Shown here piece after piece: positions 20,448 to 30,814 of a stretch of 64,000 bases of DNA. The position numbers were made by a program, and so were the translations under genes. The stretch is from NCBI GenBank assembly GCA_905250025.1, contig CAJNOJ010000185.1, forward strand, positions 140,971 to 204,970, read 5' to 3'. The first letter of the stretch is position 1, and the number at the start of each line of letters is the position of its first letter. Below the pieces are notes generated by a model. It saw nothing but the letters and a program-made list of their open reading frames with translations, was not told where the DNA came from and searched no databases. The DNA is from Adineta ricciae. Taxonomy: Eukaryota > Rotifera > Eurotatoria > Adinetida > Adinetidae.

Positions 20448-23330
20448 ATGAGAGTGACACTAGATTTATTCTTCCTACTTTTGTTGAATTGGACTCCTTT
20501 ACAGAAAATCGTAGCAATCCCAATGGATGAATTTGAACAAGAAGCTTCCACAATATCAACCTTTTCAACGGATACTACTCAATATAACAGTTCTTATTTC
20601 TCTTCATCACATTATCTGACTGTTAGTACTGACCCAACGACTTCATCCACAGATAGTACCATGAGTACTGACCCAACGATTTCATCTACGGATAGTACCG
20701 TTAGTACTGACCCAACAACTTCATCTACGGATAGTACTATGAGTACTGACTCAACGACTTCATCCACAGATAGTACCATCAGCACTGACTCAACGACTTC
20801 ATCCACAGATAGCACCGTTAGTACTGACTCAACGATTTCATCTACGGATAGTACCGTTAGTACTGACCCAACAACTTCATCTACAGATAGTTCCGTTAGT
20901 ACTGACTCCACGATTACGTCCACAGATAGTACCGTTAGTACTGACCCAACGACTTCATCTACGGATAGTACTATGAGTACTGACCCAACGACTTCATCCA
21001 CAGATAGTACCGTTAGTACTGACCCAACGATTCCATCTACGGATAGTACCATCAGCACTGACTCAACGATTTTATCTACGGATAGTACCGTTAGTAGTGA
21101 CCCAACGACTTCATCTACGGATAGTTCCGTCAGTACTGACTCCACGATTACGTCCACAGATAGTACCGTTAGTACTGACCCAACGACTTCATCTACGGAT
21201 AGTGCCATCAGTACTGACCCAGCGATTACGTCCACGGATAGTAACCCCGTCGCTGCCGAGAGTTCTTTGTTCGATGTTGAAAATTCAACGCAGTTCAATG
21301 ACACTGACGGTACGTGACATGTCATAGATAGTATTTGATGATTTTCTTAATTCAAATATCTAAAGTTGATCTTGTTTTATTGAATAGACTCAACAACATC
21401 AACATTCGATAGATTAAGTATCATTGATGCAGTGAAACTGCGAGTTGTTGTTGGTCCTAAAATACTTCAAATACATCGTGGACAAATAACTTATGAGCTA
21501 ACTTGTACCGTCTACGGTGTGGATGCGAGTACACATATTTACTGGAGTCATGAACAGCTCTATCGAGTAAAATTCTCAAACAACATCATCGTTTGTCTCA
21601 AATAAGGCTCTATACCTATCGTTTTAGCGTTACGTCTTCACCGATAAAGAGATTAAAAGTGCTTTACCTTGGCAAATAACACACAAAACGCATATTACAG
21701 TTGCGTTTCCAAATTCTCTGGATAAGTATACATGTGTCGCGCGAGATATAAACGGCAACACTGTCACCGATACTGTTTCTACGCAAATAGATTCTGATAC
21801 TTACGACCAAAATTTTGGAAGGGTAAGTTTTGCATAGAATTAAAATCTATTTGGCTCTTATTCGTCTTATAGAGTAATCTTGGTTTTAAACCTTTGCGCA
21901 TTATTGCACCGAATACGAATGGTAAAGATCATGTAGAAATTGAATGTACAGGCGCAGATTCGTACGATGAAAGCAAAATAAAATGGTATTTTAACAATCA
22001 GGTAGGTATCTGTTTTAGTTTAAGTGTAATCTTTTACAAATTCATTTATCTATTTGTATCTTTTCATAATGATTTAAGCGTCTTGTTAATGGGCATCCCT
22101 TCTATCCTCGTGGAAAAATCCTTCTTATTGATCCAGTTACACCATCACAGTCAGGAAATTATCGTTGTACAATTGCCAATCATCGCTATGTAGAATCCTC
22201 TATTATTCTTACATTTTCAAGTAAATAGATAAAAAAAGATAAAATCTAAGTGAAGATTTTTATTTATAAGAAAAACCAGATGACATTGTTCATCCAGTAT
22301 TCGATCCGGCAAGTCCCTTATCTATTAACGAAGGAGAAAGTCAATTAATTCGATGTCGATCGGGATATTATTTAGCTTACTGTGTATTCCGCAACGGTCA
22401 AAGACTTCCATCGGGTATCTATCAAAATGGCAATATTTTAATGATTACAAATGCAACTTCTCGTTACTCTGGAATGTATAATTGCACACTAATGAATAAT
22501 GAAGGTAAACTTTTACGCATTTCATATGAAATTCAAGTGAAACGTAAGCAAACACACAATTTGTCCCGAAGTATGATTAAAATAAAACTAAACTTCTCTA
22601 CTATCTTTTGTTATTTTTCTTTTGTATGTGGTTTACCAAAAATAATTTTTCGTCCACAAATCATCGATCTAGTTGAAGGTCAACGACTGATTATCGAGTA
22701 TACAGTTATTGTGAGTGAAGAATGAAAAAAAATATTACAAAATGAATACAATTTCTATTTCTAGTCAGAAGATCCAGTTGAAATAGCTTGGAAGAAATAT
22801 GTAAATCATAGTTATGAATCAATTTCATCTGCCTTTATAATCGAATCAAATCGACTTATTCTTCAACGTGCTACATTAGATGTAATTGGAACTTATCAGG
22901 TTATCGTACGTAATTCATATGGTGAAAGTCGACAAAATCTACGTATAAATGTAAAACCACGACGTAGTCAACAACGAGAATCTGTTCAAGTAACGATTCA
23001 ACCAAAAGAAATTATAATTGAAGCTAATGAAAGAACAATCTTGAAATGTGATGTGAAAGGTGCTCAACAATATCGAGTTACATGGAATAAATTCGCTTAT
23101 AATACTAGTCTTCCTGATTATGCTCATGTATGTATTGAAAATTGAAAACAAACGAACCATCATCATGTATTTGATTAAAATAGCAACAAGGAAATGATCT
23201 GATCATTGTCCCATTCAATGATACATCTACTGAAACGATGTATTTCGAATGTCAAGTTGATGTATCTGGTGAATCTATATCATATAATGCTTACGTACGA
23301 GTTACTATTGGTGATGGAAAAAGTCAATGA
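20448..23330 (+). CDS. Secreted protein: Ser/Thr/Asp tandem repeat followed by Ig-like domains
   Basis: The first exon (20448-21309) encodes a signal peptide (about 1-24), a short linker and 16 tandem 13-residue units (consensus STDPTTSSTDSTV), then joins in phase to Ig-like exons. The Ig-like part shows about five beta-sandwich domains with paired cysteines and tryptophans (ELTCTVYG...YWSHEQ; VEIECTGAD...IKWYFNN...GNYRCTIAN; LIRCRSG...GMYNCTLMN; IAWKK...GTYQVIV; TILKCDVKG...YFECQVD). The stop is at 23328-23330, with no C-terminal membrane span, so the protein is probably extracellular. The repeat is likely heavily O-glycosylated. Splice phases agree at most junctions. The exception is 22542-22628, where a GTAAG donor lacks any AG acceptor but the frame stays open. 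Confidence 0.82.
20625..21248 (+). repeat. 39-bp coding minisatellite, 16 units
   Basis: Sixteen uninterrupted copies of a 39-bp unit (624 bp) encode 13 residues each. Variation falls mostly at a Pro/Ser codon, a Thr/Ile codon and the last codon of the unit (Met/Val/Ile). Because the unit length is a multiple of three, the antisense strand is also open through the whole array. Confidence 0.95.
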
Positions 23331-23811
23331 AGTAATACCAATCAATAATTATTATGAATAATGATGCTCCAGCAACATTTGCTTCATTTTGTCTTATTTA
23401 ACGTTTAGTTTATAAATTAAACGCTTTTCTCAATTGTTTTTTCATGTGTAGTACTGACGAAATTCTCTCGAACATTAAACTTTTCTTTTTCTTATATTGA
23501 AATTAGAGGATAATAGATTACTACAATTCATCATACATACGGAAAGAAAAGAAACGAGATTGGTGTCATCGTTCATTGAGTAAAATAGATGGAGTTAAAT
23601 ACAATTTTCATCTTGAAAATAATTGAATGAATTTTTCGATTAAAATTCCTATGGAAAGAAATATTTTCTCATTTAAAATTTGTTATTTATTTGTTGAAGA
23701 TAAAAGTCCACATTTTACCAGATTTTATTTGAGAAGAAAAGGATTTGGTTTGGTTGATGTCGAATTTGCCTCGAGTGAATTGATCTATTTCGTATTGAAA
23801 AAAAACATCAA
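23331..23811. other. Intergenic
   Basis: About 480 bp. The ORF at 23627-23836 overlaps the next gene's first exon in another frame and has no support. Nothing else is seen. Confidence 0.4.
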
Positions 23812-24446
23812 ATGGATTGTCCACATTCATTGGTAGGTAAGTTTTATGAATCTTTTCATCTTTCTAACAAATTCAATTGTTTTAAATAGAAAAAGAGAAT
23901 GTTCTCGAACAAGCCCTTCGAACGTATGAAGAAAGTGAACGTTCATTGAAATCGATTTGCATATCTGTCGAAGAAGAAAATTCTCAATTAGAAAATCAAT
24001 TGAAAAGTCTTCAAAATCATCACACAAATTTATTAAAACAATATCATTTAGTCAAAGAACGTCTTCATCAAATTCGTGGTGAACATGCTCGATTAGCTGA
24101 ACGACAACTATTTATTGACCAACAAACAAATCAAATTCATCAACGGTTTACTTTCATTTCTTCATTTTTCAAACATCAAAAGTCTCTTTTTAGTTATCGA
24201 CAAACTCAATTAGCTTTGAAAAAGATTCTTTCATTTGCTAAAACAACGAATGAAGAATTGACTGGTGAAAGTTATTCGACTTTAGGATTGAAATTGATTC
24301 CAATCGACGAAGATAAACGTTCAATGAATGATATCGGAACAAATTATGATCCACCTTTACTTTCATCAAAAAGAAGATTAACATCAAGTGAAACTCAACA
24401 GAAATACTCAAAAAATAGCTCATCATCACACAGATCATCGAAGTAA
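23812..24446 (+). CDS. Coiled-coil protein, unrecognised
   Basis: Two exons (23812-23836 and 23890-24446) join in phase to 193 aa starting MDCPHSLVEKENVLEQAL. Residues about 8-105 are strongly helical with heptad patterning (SVEEENSQLENQLKSL, LVKERLHQIRGEHARLAERQ). The C-terminal third is Ser/Lys-rich and probably disordered. No signal peptide or membrane span. The first coding exon is only 25 bp, which automatic callers easily miss. I do not recognise the family; a cytoskeletal, ciliary or vesicle-tethering role would be a guess. Confidence 0.6.
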
Positions 24447-24570
24447 AATAAACAATCCTTTTGTTTCTTTCTTTCACAAACTAAATTTCTCAAGAATTGA
24501 AATACTTTCTTATCAGATTCTATCTTTGTAGATTTGTTTATTTTTCTTTATTTATTCGTCAACTCGTCGA

Positions 24571-25268
24571 ATGGCCGACGAGATCAATACAGAACTAATT
24601 CAACACGACAAAAGATCATCAAATGATGATTCATCACCGAATTATTTGAATGGAAATGATTCGATCGAAGACGATGCCAATGAAAGTTCTTTCGATCCAT
24701 TATTAGTTCATGAGGAAAGTTCAAACATTGATTCAAGTCCGGAAATCGACTATCAGGAGAAACCAATCGAACTCAAAGCTCAACGAGAACTTGACGAAGA
24801 TGAAGTCCCACCACCTGTCGTTCCAACTGAACAAACACCGAGTGAAGTTGAAACAACTCATTCGAGAACAGAATCTGAATCAAATATAACTGATGATCGT
24901 CCATTGACAGAACTGGAAACACCTTATGAACATCATGAAGAAAACGAAACTTCACCTGTGGAATTATCGAATGATCAAAGTTCATCCAATAATCATTCAT
25001 TCGTAGAAATTGAACAATCCCTTGAACTTGCTGAAACTGACCAAGAACAAGAACAAGAACAAGAAGTAAATCAAACACCAAATGAATCGATAACGGAAGA
25101 AGATAATATTCAAGAAGAAGTACATTTCACTGAAGAAGATTTTCCACCTCTGTCTTCACCTGCAGTCACAACTGATCAAACAAAAGAAGAACAAGAACAA
25201 CCATTAGCATCAACTATTTTCAAAGAGGAGGAATTTCCACCTTTACCTACAGCAGAAGCGACAACAAT
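24571..25268 (+). CDS. Acidic disordered protein, 3' truncated at single N
   Basis: An open segment from ATG 24571 encodes 232 residues rich in Glu, Asp, Ser and Thr, including a Gln-Glu repeat (EQEQEQE) and two copies of an FPPL motif (EEDFPPLS and EEEFPPLP). It reads up to the lone N at 25269. The sequence beyond the N belongs to an unrelated F-box-family gene, so the 3' end is lost. A TTTGTAG acceptor-like site lies about 37 bp before the ATG, and the coiled-coil gene ends only 124 bp upstream. FPxL motifs in acidic regions occur in RNA-binding adaptor proteins, but that is a weak hint. Confidence 0.55.
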
Positions 25269-25269
25269 N
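25269..25269. other. Single N: unsupported join between two genes
   Basis: The isolated N separates the acidic-protein exon from F-box-family sequence. No flanking duplication is visible here, unlike four of the other single-N sites. Both flanking genes lose their ends at this point. Confidence 0.7.
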
Positions 25270-26601
25270 TTGTTATTACACGCAGCAACATTAACTCATT
25301 TGACGATTGATACAAGATTTGAAATTGAATCAGTAAGTAAAGTTATAAATATTTTTTTGAGATAGATGTAATCATAAATGGAACTTATCTGTACAGCTTT
25401 TAATGCGTCTTTCTTATTTAAAGAGTAGTGTGACATAGAAATACATTCATCCCAAGTGCAATTTAATCTCGATCGTGAAAAATATTATATTTCGTCACTT
25501 ACATTCTCTTCGATCGCTTGATTTCGGACCAAATGATTTCAATGGGATACATGATTGGCGCATAACACATATATGTGCCCGACTTACTTTTCTGCGTGTC
25601 TCCTTGTGGTGGCCGTCCGATGTAGTTCGTCTGATATCAACACCACCTTTACCGGAAACATTAAAATATTTGTACATCTCTTTAAGTGATATTCTATCTG
25701 CGATGCTGTCTCGTCTACCAAATAAACAACAGTTAGCTCCTATGAAACAATTGCGTAGTTTTACATTCATGAAGCCTTTCATATGGAGATTTGACAACGA
25801 ATTAGCTTTCATCGAATTATTGACGTGTGAAGATATAATGCCGATGCTGCAACGAGTAAAGTTATCGATAACTCTGGATAACCACGAGTTCGATCGTTTC
25901 AAACAATGTTCGATTTTCAATGACCATCGATGTATTGAAGATTACGACAGATTTAATTCCACATGGAAGTTTTTCTTATCCAAAAGAAGTAAGAGGCTCA
26001 GCACTGATGGTGAATTATTGGTACAACATTGGATATTCTACAACTGTGTCACTTAGTAGAGTAAATTCAAATTTTGAGACTGAAGATCAAATTGATTTTA
26101 TTGACAAATGTTTTAGAAGTCTCGATACCAATTTGATCGACGTTGGGTGTGGTATACTCATTCGTGGTCTTTTCAAACATTCTATATGATACCACTTTTA
26201 CATCAATGCAATCATGAACAAGAACTATACGCAACACCTTCATCATTCAATAGCATCTCACCATTACTTACCACTCAGAACCTGTTACCACGATGAATTG
26301 GAATTCATTGCGCACATTTTCAATTCTTCCATTGCTGAAATCACTGCGAATAACTATTTACGACTATAAAACTATACTTGAAGACCAGCATTGTCAATCA
26401 ATTGTTGAAAAAATACCAATGCTAGTCGATTTTGTCTTTTGCTTTCGAGGACGTACTATACGTGTCCCCAATCACGAATATTCTTATATTCATCAGAAGT
26501 CGATTAGAAATTTATATCATCATGTATCCATGCTCACTTCCAATTGTCAACATAAGGTAGTTATCGAACCAGATGAATGTGGATTGATGGTCTGGTTATG
26601 A
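25270..26601 (+). pseudogene. F-box/LRR-like family pseudogene
   Basis: This is homologous to the intact paralog at 57947-59406. A short exon (THLTIDTRFEIES) leads by a GTAAGT donor into KYIHPKCNLIS, then RHLHSLRSLDFGPNDF and LQRVKLSITLDNHEF. Near 25935-25950 about 40 bp present in the paralog are missing and the frame shifts: PKEVRGSALMVNYWYN continues in another frame. After a further intron the SRYQFDRRWVWYTHSW segment runs into a stop near 26295. The region corresponding to the paralog's IPSDRIISVDCL part is deleted, and only the C-terminal block (LLKSLRIT...IEPDECGLMVWL) remains open. The 5' part is cut by the N. Multicopy proteins of this type, with a degenerate F-box and leucine-rich helices, are common in bdelloids. 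Confidence 0.75.
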
Positions 26602-27386
26602 CTTAAACTCGACTAAATGATTTTTCTCATTGTCTACTTGTTTTTCTAGGTTACCATCGATTGAACTATTGACAGAATGCTTTTTCTTTGCTCAATAATA
26701 TCGTTACCTATTAGAACTTTGTCAGTGAACTCCTACGAATAAATTTCGAAACTGAATCTTTACTAATTGTACTCGAAAATAATTAGATGTATCTTTTATT
26801 TTCTGTCGAAAACGAAAAAACATGTGATGATACATCTAAAATAAATTCTGATTATCTTCGTTGTATTGCACCACTCTATGCATATAAAATGCACGAAATT
26901 ATACACAATCAAAGATAAACTAAATGGACAGAAAGTTCATGTTCTTTTATCATTCTGTTCACTTCTCCGATGTTGAATTTATCCAATTCTTTGCTGCAGA
27001 CCATCCGCTGAGCGTGCTCATTTCTCACTGCACACAATACACTCATAAACTGCAGAAAATTCACGTTTCTTCCACAACTGAAAATCGTTCAACTCACTCG
27101 CGGCTTTCTTTGGCTGCCCACTACAGCAACAACACAGTTTTGGGCCAATTTTACACGACAATCTTCACAATACACCCCATCTTTTTTCATTAACTTCAGC
27201 ATGCACTAAAAAAGCGGATCTCTTCCATTATTTCACACAATTCTAGATTTTACCGTCTTTTGTGTTGTACTAAACGGCGCAGATTCTGCCGACGCTGCCC
27301 AGGTCGAACAATCCCATACTCGGATCCGAAGCATGGATTTCCTGGATTTTCTAAGGGTCATCATAGAACATAGCTGAAAAGATCGC
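26602..27386. other. Flank with possible degenerate 3' exons of the RING-like gene
   Basis: Between the convergent pseudogene and RING-like gene. On the minus strand an exon-like segment (about 27101-27202) after a TTTTTTAG acceptor encodes MKKDGVYCEDCRVKLAQNC and then a stop. Another open piece lies at about 27256-27355. They may be 3' exons of the gene at 27387-27900, but phases are ambiguous. The segment from 26602 to about 26900 holds nothing seen. Confidence 0.3.
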
Positions 27387-27900
27387 TCATAAAATTTGCA
27401 ACAACCGACGGGATTTTCCTAGTCGGATTCCAATGCAATTCCGTTCCAGGAATCCGATCGGATTTTTTGACCTGGGTGATGAACCAAACGAAGCAGCAAC
27501 ACTATTAGATGTTGGTGGAATAAACGGAGCAGGTTCATCACCATATGTCGAAAGATGTAATAAATTGTTTTCTGAAGAAAAACTTGGAGTAAATGCAGCG
27601 GGGAAGACGGAGGATGGCACAGCAGGAGTTGGAGCGGCAACCGGCTTCTGCTAAAGATTGGAAAAAGATAAAATAGCTTTTAAGAAGGGGGAAAAGCCAT
27701 ACTGAACGAATAGAACAACGATCGAAATCGGCGATGATGTTGACTGCCGTGATTTCCTTACAGAAACACTCCATTTCCCAATCGTCTTTGTATCGTAACA
27801 TGGTTCGAGAGCAGTCGATACAGACGAAATGAATGCAATTAAACATTATATATTTGGTTTTCGTCTGATAACAAGCGCTACACCTTGTGTCGCTACTCAT
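27387..27900 (-). CDS. RING-like zinc-finger protein (family copy 1)
   Basis: Exon 1 (27703-27900, 198 bp) encodes a Cys-rich module: CSACYQTKTKYIMFNCIHFV, then CIDC and later CFC, in RING-like spacing (C-x2-C ... C-x-H-x3-C-x2-C ... C-x-C). Exon 2 (from 27650) begins QKPVAAPTPAVPSS, is Pro/Ser-rich and reads to a stop at 27387 unless spliced earlier. A paralog at 56487-57587 has an exon 1 of exactly the same length and a matching Pro-rich second exon, which supports the model. RING proteins are usually E3 ubiquitin ligases. The C-terminus is uncertain. An upstream in-frame ATG at 27954 is possible. Confidence 0.55.
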
Positions 27901-28684
27901 TGACGAGATTTTACTTGAAAAGTTATCTAAAACATCGAAATACCCACTTTTCACGTGAAAAAAAACGATTGGTATTGGGTCGTCGAAGTATGCGACAGTA
28001 CGAAGAAAAGACAGGGAAGAGTGGATGCTATTTAATGTTGTTAGAGAATAATTTCAAATATACTTTCATGACCATGTGACTGGTATTCGTCTCAGATATC
28101 TTTCTCTCGTGTGCGGAGAACGATAAACGGAGATTTTCCTAACTAAATTTTTCTGTTCTTCTAACCATCGACCGTTCGGAATATTTAGTCCATAACTAAT
28201 GTGTTTCAGTCGTATGCAACACGTGGATGATATTTTTAACCACTTCACGTTCATGTTTTGTAAATATTCATTGGTTTTCCTTGAATTTAGCTTTCGTAAA
28301 TTAAGTGTCAAGACAAAAAGAATTCGAAATGGTTGCCTTCTCTCTACAAATAAAACAAAATGCAACGTTAAAGTTCATTCGCAAGCGTTGCGTTCGAGAT
28401 AAGATATGACTGGGAAAACTCAAACGACTTGTTTCTTCTGATAATTTCCTGAAAGCGATGGGATCATTGAAATCCTCTCGACAAGAAAGCTTGTATAAAC
28501 TCTTTTTCGATTGATCTTTAACCATGAGTTTTTTTTGACAATATTCAACATTGAATAAAAAAAGTCGTTTATTAAAATGGTTGCTTATCTGAATCTGTTC
28601 TTTTTATTTCAAGTTATTCGAAGAAAAACGATAAGAATACAAAAACAAAACGAACTACATACAAATAATTACATTAAATAAACA
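27901..28684. other. Region with unassigned minus-strand ORFs
   Basis: About 780 bp. Two overlapping minus-strand ORFs (28066-28365, 28301-28525) contain no domain I recognise and do not join through an intron of normal size. They could be a decayed gene or noise. Confidence 0.3.
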
Positions 28685-29643
28685 TTACTTTTGTTCATCT
28701 TCTTCAGCCTAGAAAAGAAAAAAACAATTAGAAAACATTCGTCCCTCTCTTATTTCATCAAATCTTACTGGATAAACAAACGATGTTAACTTTTGACAAC
28801 GATCAGTGCAACAAATTTCACATGTATATAAGCCCATATTGATTTCAAATGTTGCATTTGTAATGTCTAAATCCGTATTTTCACCGAGTGTATTTATTAA
28901 TTCATCGTTAGGATTAAACCACTGAATTCGACATTGTTTTTGCTGAGCACCCACACGACAAAACAACGATAGAGACTTTCTTGGTTCGAACAAAGCTTGT
29001 GTTGAATGAACTATTCAAAAGAAAAGAATTCAATGAGAAAGATTCCAAATCTTTCTTTACCGATAAAAGATGAATCTTTAATAAAATTCGTTGGTATTGA
29101 ATAAACATCAGATTTCTCATTGACATTGAGATTTACAGTAAAAGTTTGTTGAGCATAGATCTCTTGATGAACTCCAATACATTGATAAAAACCATTCATA
29201 TCAAAATGAACTTTTTCAATCGAAATTGTTGAAACAATTGAAACAGCAAGAAATGAATTTTCATCTTCATTTTCCTTTGTCTAATAAAGAAGAGTTGAAA
29301 AGAATTTTTTTCAAAATAAAATATTTACTTTGGAGAGAAATGATTGAATTAATGTTCCATTGTGAAGCCAAAAAATATCAATTTGAGGAAAATTCGATAG
29401 AAATAAACATGTTAAATTAAATTTTGTATTTTCAACAATCTGAATTTCTTTCGGTGAACTAAATTTCGACTGAAATGTAATCGTTTTATGTTTTCTCAAT
29501 TGATTCAATAAAGTCGATGATGTTGTCAAACCAATCAAAATCGTTAAATACTTTTTTCAAACAAAACAAAACAAAAAAAGAATTTTTCATTAAGAAAAAT
29601 AAATGAGAAAACTTACAAAAAAAGTTAAGAATGAATAAGACAT
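28685..29643 (-). CDS. Small secreted two-Ig-domain protein
   Basis: Five exons on the minus strand join in phase. The first is only 27 bp (MSYSFLTFF) and the last encodes AEEDEQK. The first two exons form a signal peptide. Two Ig-like domains follow: FNLTCLFLSNFPQIDIFWLH...GFYQCIG, and LSLFCRVGAQ...RIQWFN...GLYTCEI. Extra cysteines near the end (CEICCTDRCQK) are atypical. There is no C-terminal membrane span, and the tail is acidic. It is probably a secreted binding protein; the partner is unknown. It resembles the plus-strand Ig protein at 20448-23330 in general design only. Confidence 0.7.
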
Positions 29644-30814
29644 GATCAAGATTGATGTGTTGTTCGTTTCAAATTATGGAAATGACTCGTTGACGACGAA
29701 TAGCAATGTTGACTATTCTATTAACATATTATGCAATGAATGACGCCGCTTGAATGACATTAACAACGGTTCTTCTTCTTTTTTTTTTCTATCATTCGTA
29801 TTCAAACGTGCAGAAAAAAAACGAGAGACACAAAGAAATAATCTATGTCATCGTGACTTGGGTCGAAGTGACCGTTGTTAATCTATCATTTTGCTTTTAT
29901 TCTTAGTCTCATCAACCAATACTATGATTTGTATGGCATAATTGAATTACTGAAGAAAAGGAAGAGGAAGTAGACATGTTGTTCAGTAGATAATTTCATC
30001 TTTTATCCACATTGAGTAGATGAACTTCAAGGACGTTTTTTATAATGTAAAACGAAAGGAGAAAATATTTTGAAAATTCTTTGTTACTCCGAAATGATTT
30101 TTATCGGAAGTTTTTAGTCTGTTCTTTTAATGATTGATTATCTTTCTCGCGTGAAAAGATTATCTTTTTCTTCTTTTTTTCTTTGAATAAATTTCTTTCA
30201 TCTTCTATTAATAAAAAAAGTCCTAATTATTTCTTATCTATTTATAATAATTATCATTTCAAAAGATATGAACATCAATTGAAATAAATAGAAAACTCCG
30301 GTAAATATCTTTTTTACCTTTTCCGACAAAATTTTTCATTAGAATTGCTTATCTACGAACAATTTCTGAATAGAAAATAGATTAGTTTTTGTTTACTTTA
30401 TATTGTTCGATTGAAAATTGACATGATTTTGTTTTATATGAGTATATACTACTTAAGAAAGTATCTGACTGAAGAGAATTGTTACACATGTTAAAAAGTA
30501 TAAATGAGAAAGAAGAAAAGAAACTTTTAACATCCGTTCTTTGATGTTAATTTCAAACTCGTTTTCTTTTGACAATAATAGTCAAAGATTTTCATCATAA
30601 TTTTAAAGGAATGAGGTAAAGCTCAAGTAAAACGAGAAGAAAAAGAAGAAAAAAAAGAAAACGTCGCTGTTGTCTTTTTTTCCTCTCTCTTCTATTCTAT
30701 TTGAGAAAACGAAGAAGAAGAAGAAGAAGTCTATTACAACTAATTATATTTCAACGTTACACAGTGTGAATAAGAAAAAAGAGAGATCGATCAAGTTATA
30801 GCTCATTTATATCA
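29644..30814. other. Intergenic region upstream of divergent genes
   Basis: About 1.2 kb, very AT-rich, with poly-T and A/G-rich runs and an (AAG/GAA)n microsatellite near 30711-30728. No supported ORF. It must carry the promoters of the Ig gene (-) and the transporter gene (+). Confidence 0.45.

Noticed and set aside
20612..21325. 237-codon minus-strand ORF with SVDEVVGSVLTVL repeats
   Set aside because: It is the antisense of the 39-bp coding repeat. The unit length keeps all such frames open, and the plus strand has the signal peptide and the splice links to Ig domains.
26924..27193. 89-codon plus-strand ORF
   Set aside because: The minus strand at this place has a better exon-like frame with a CxxC motif next to a splice acceptor, so the plus-strand ORF is likely its shadow.
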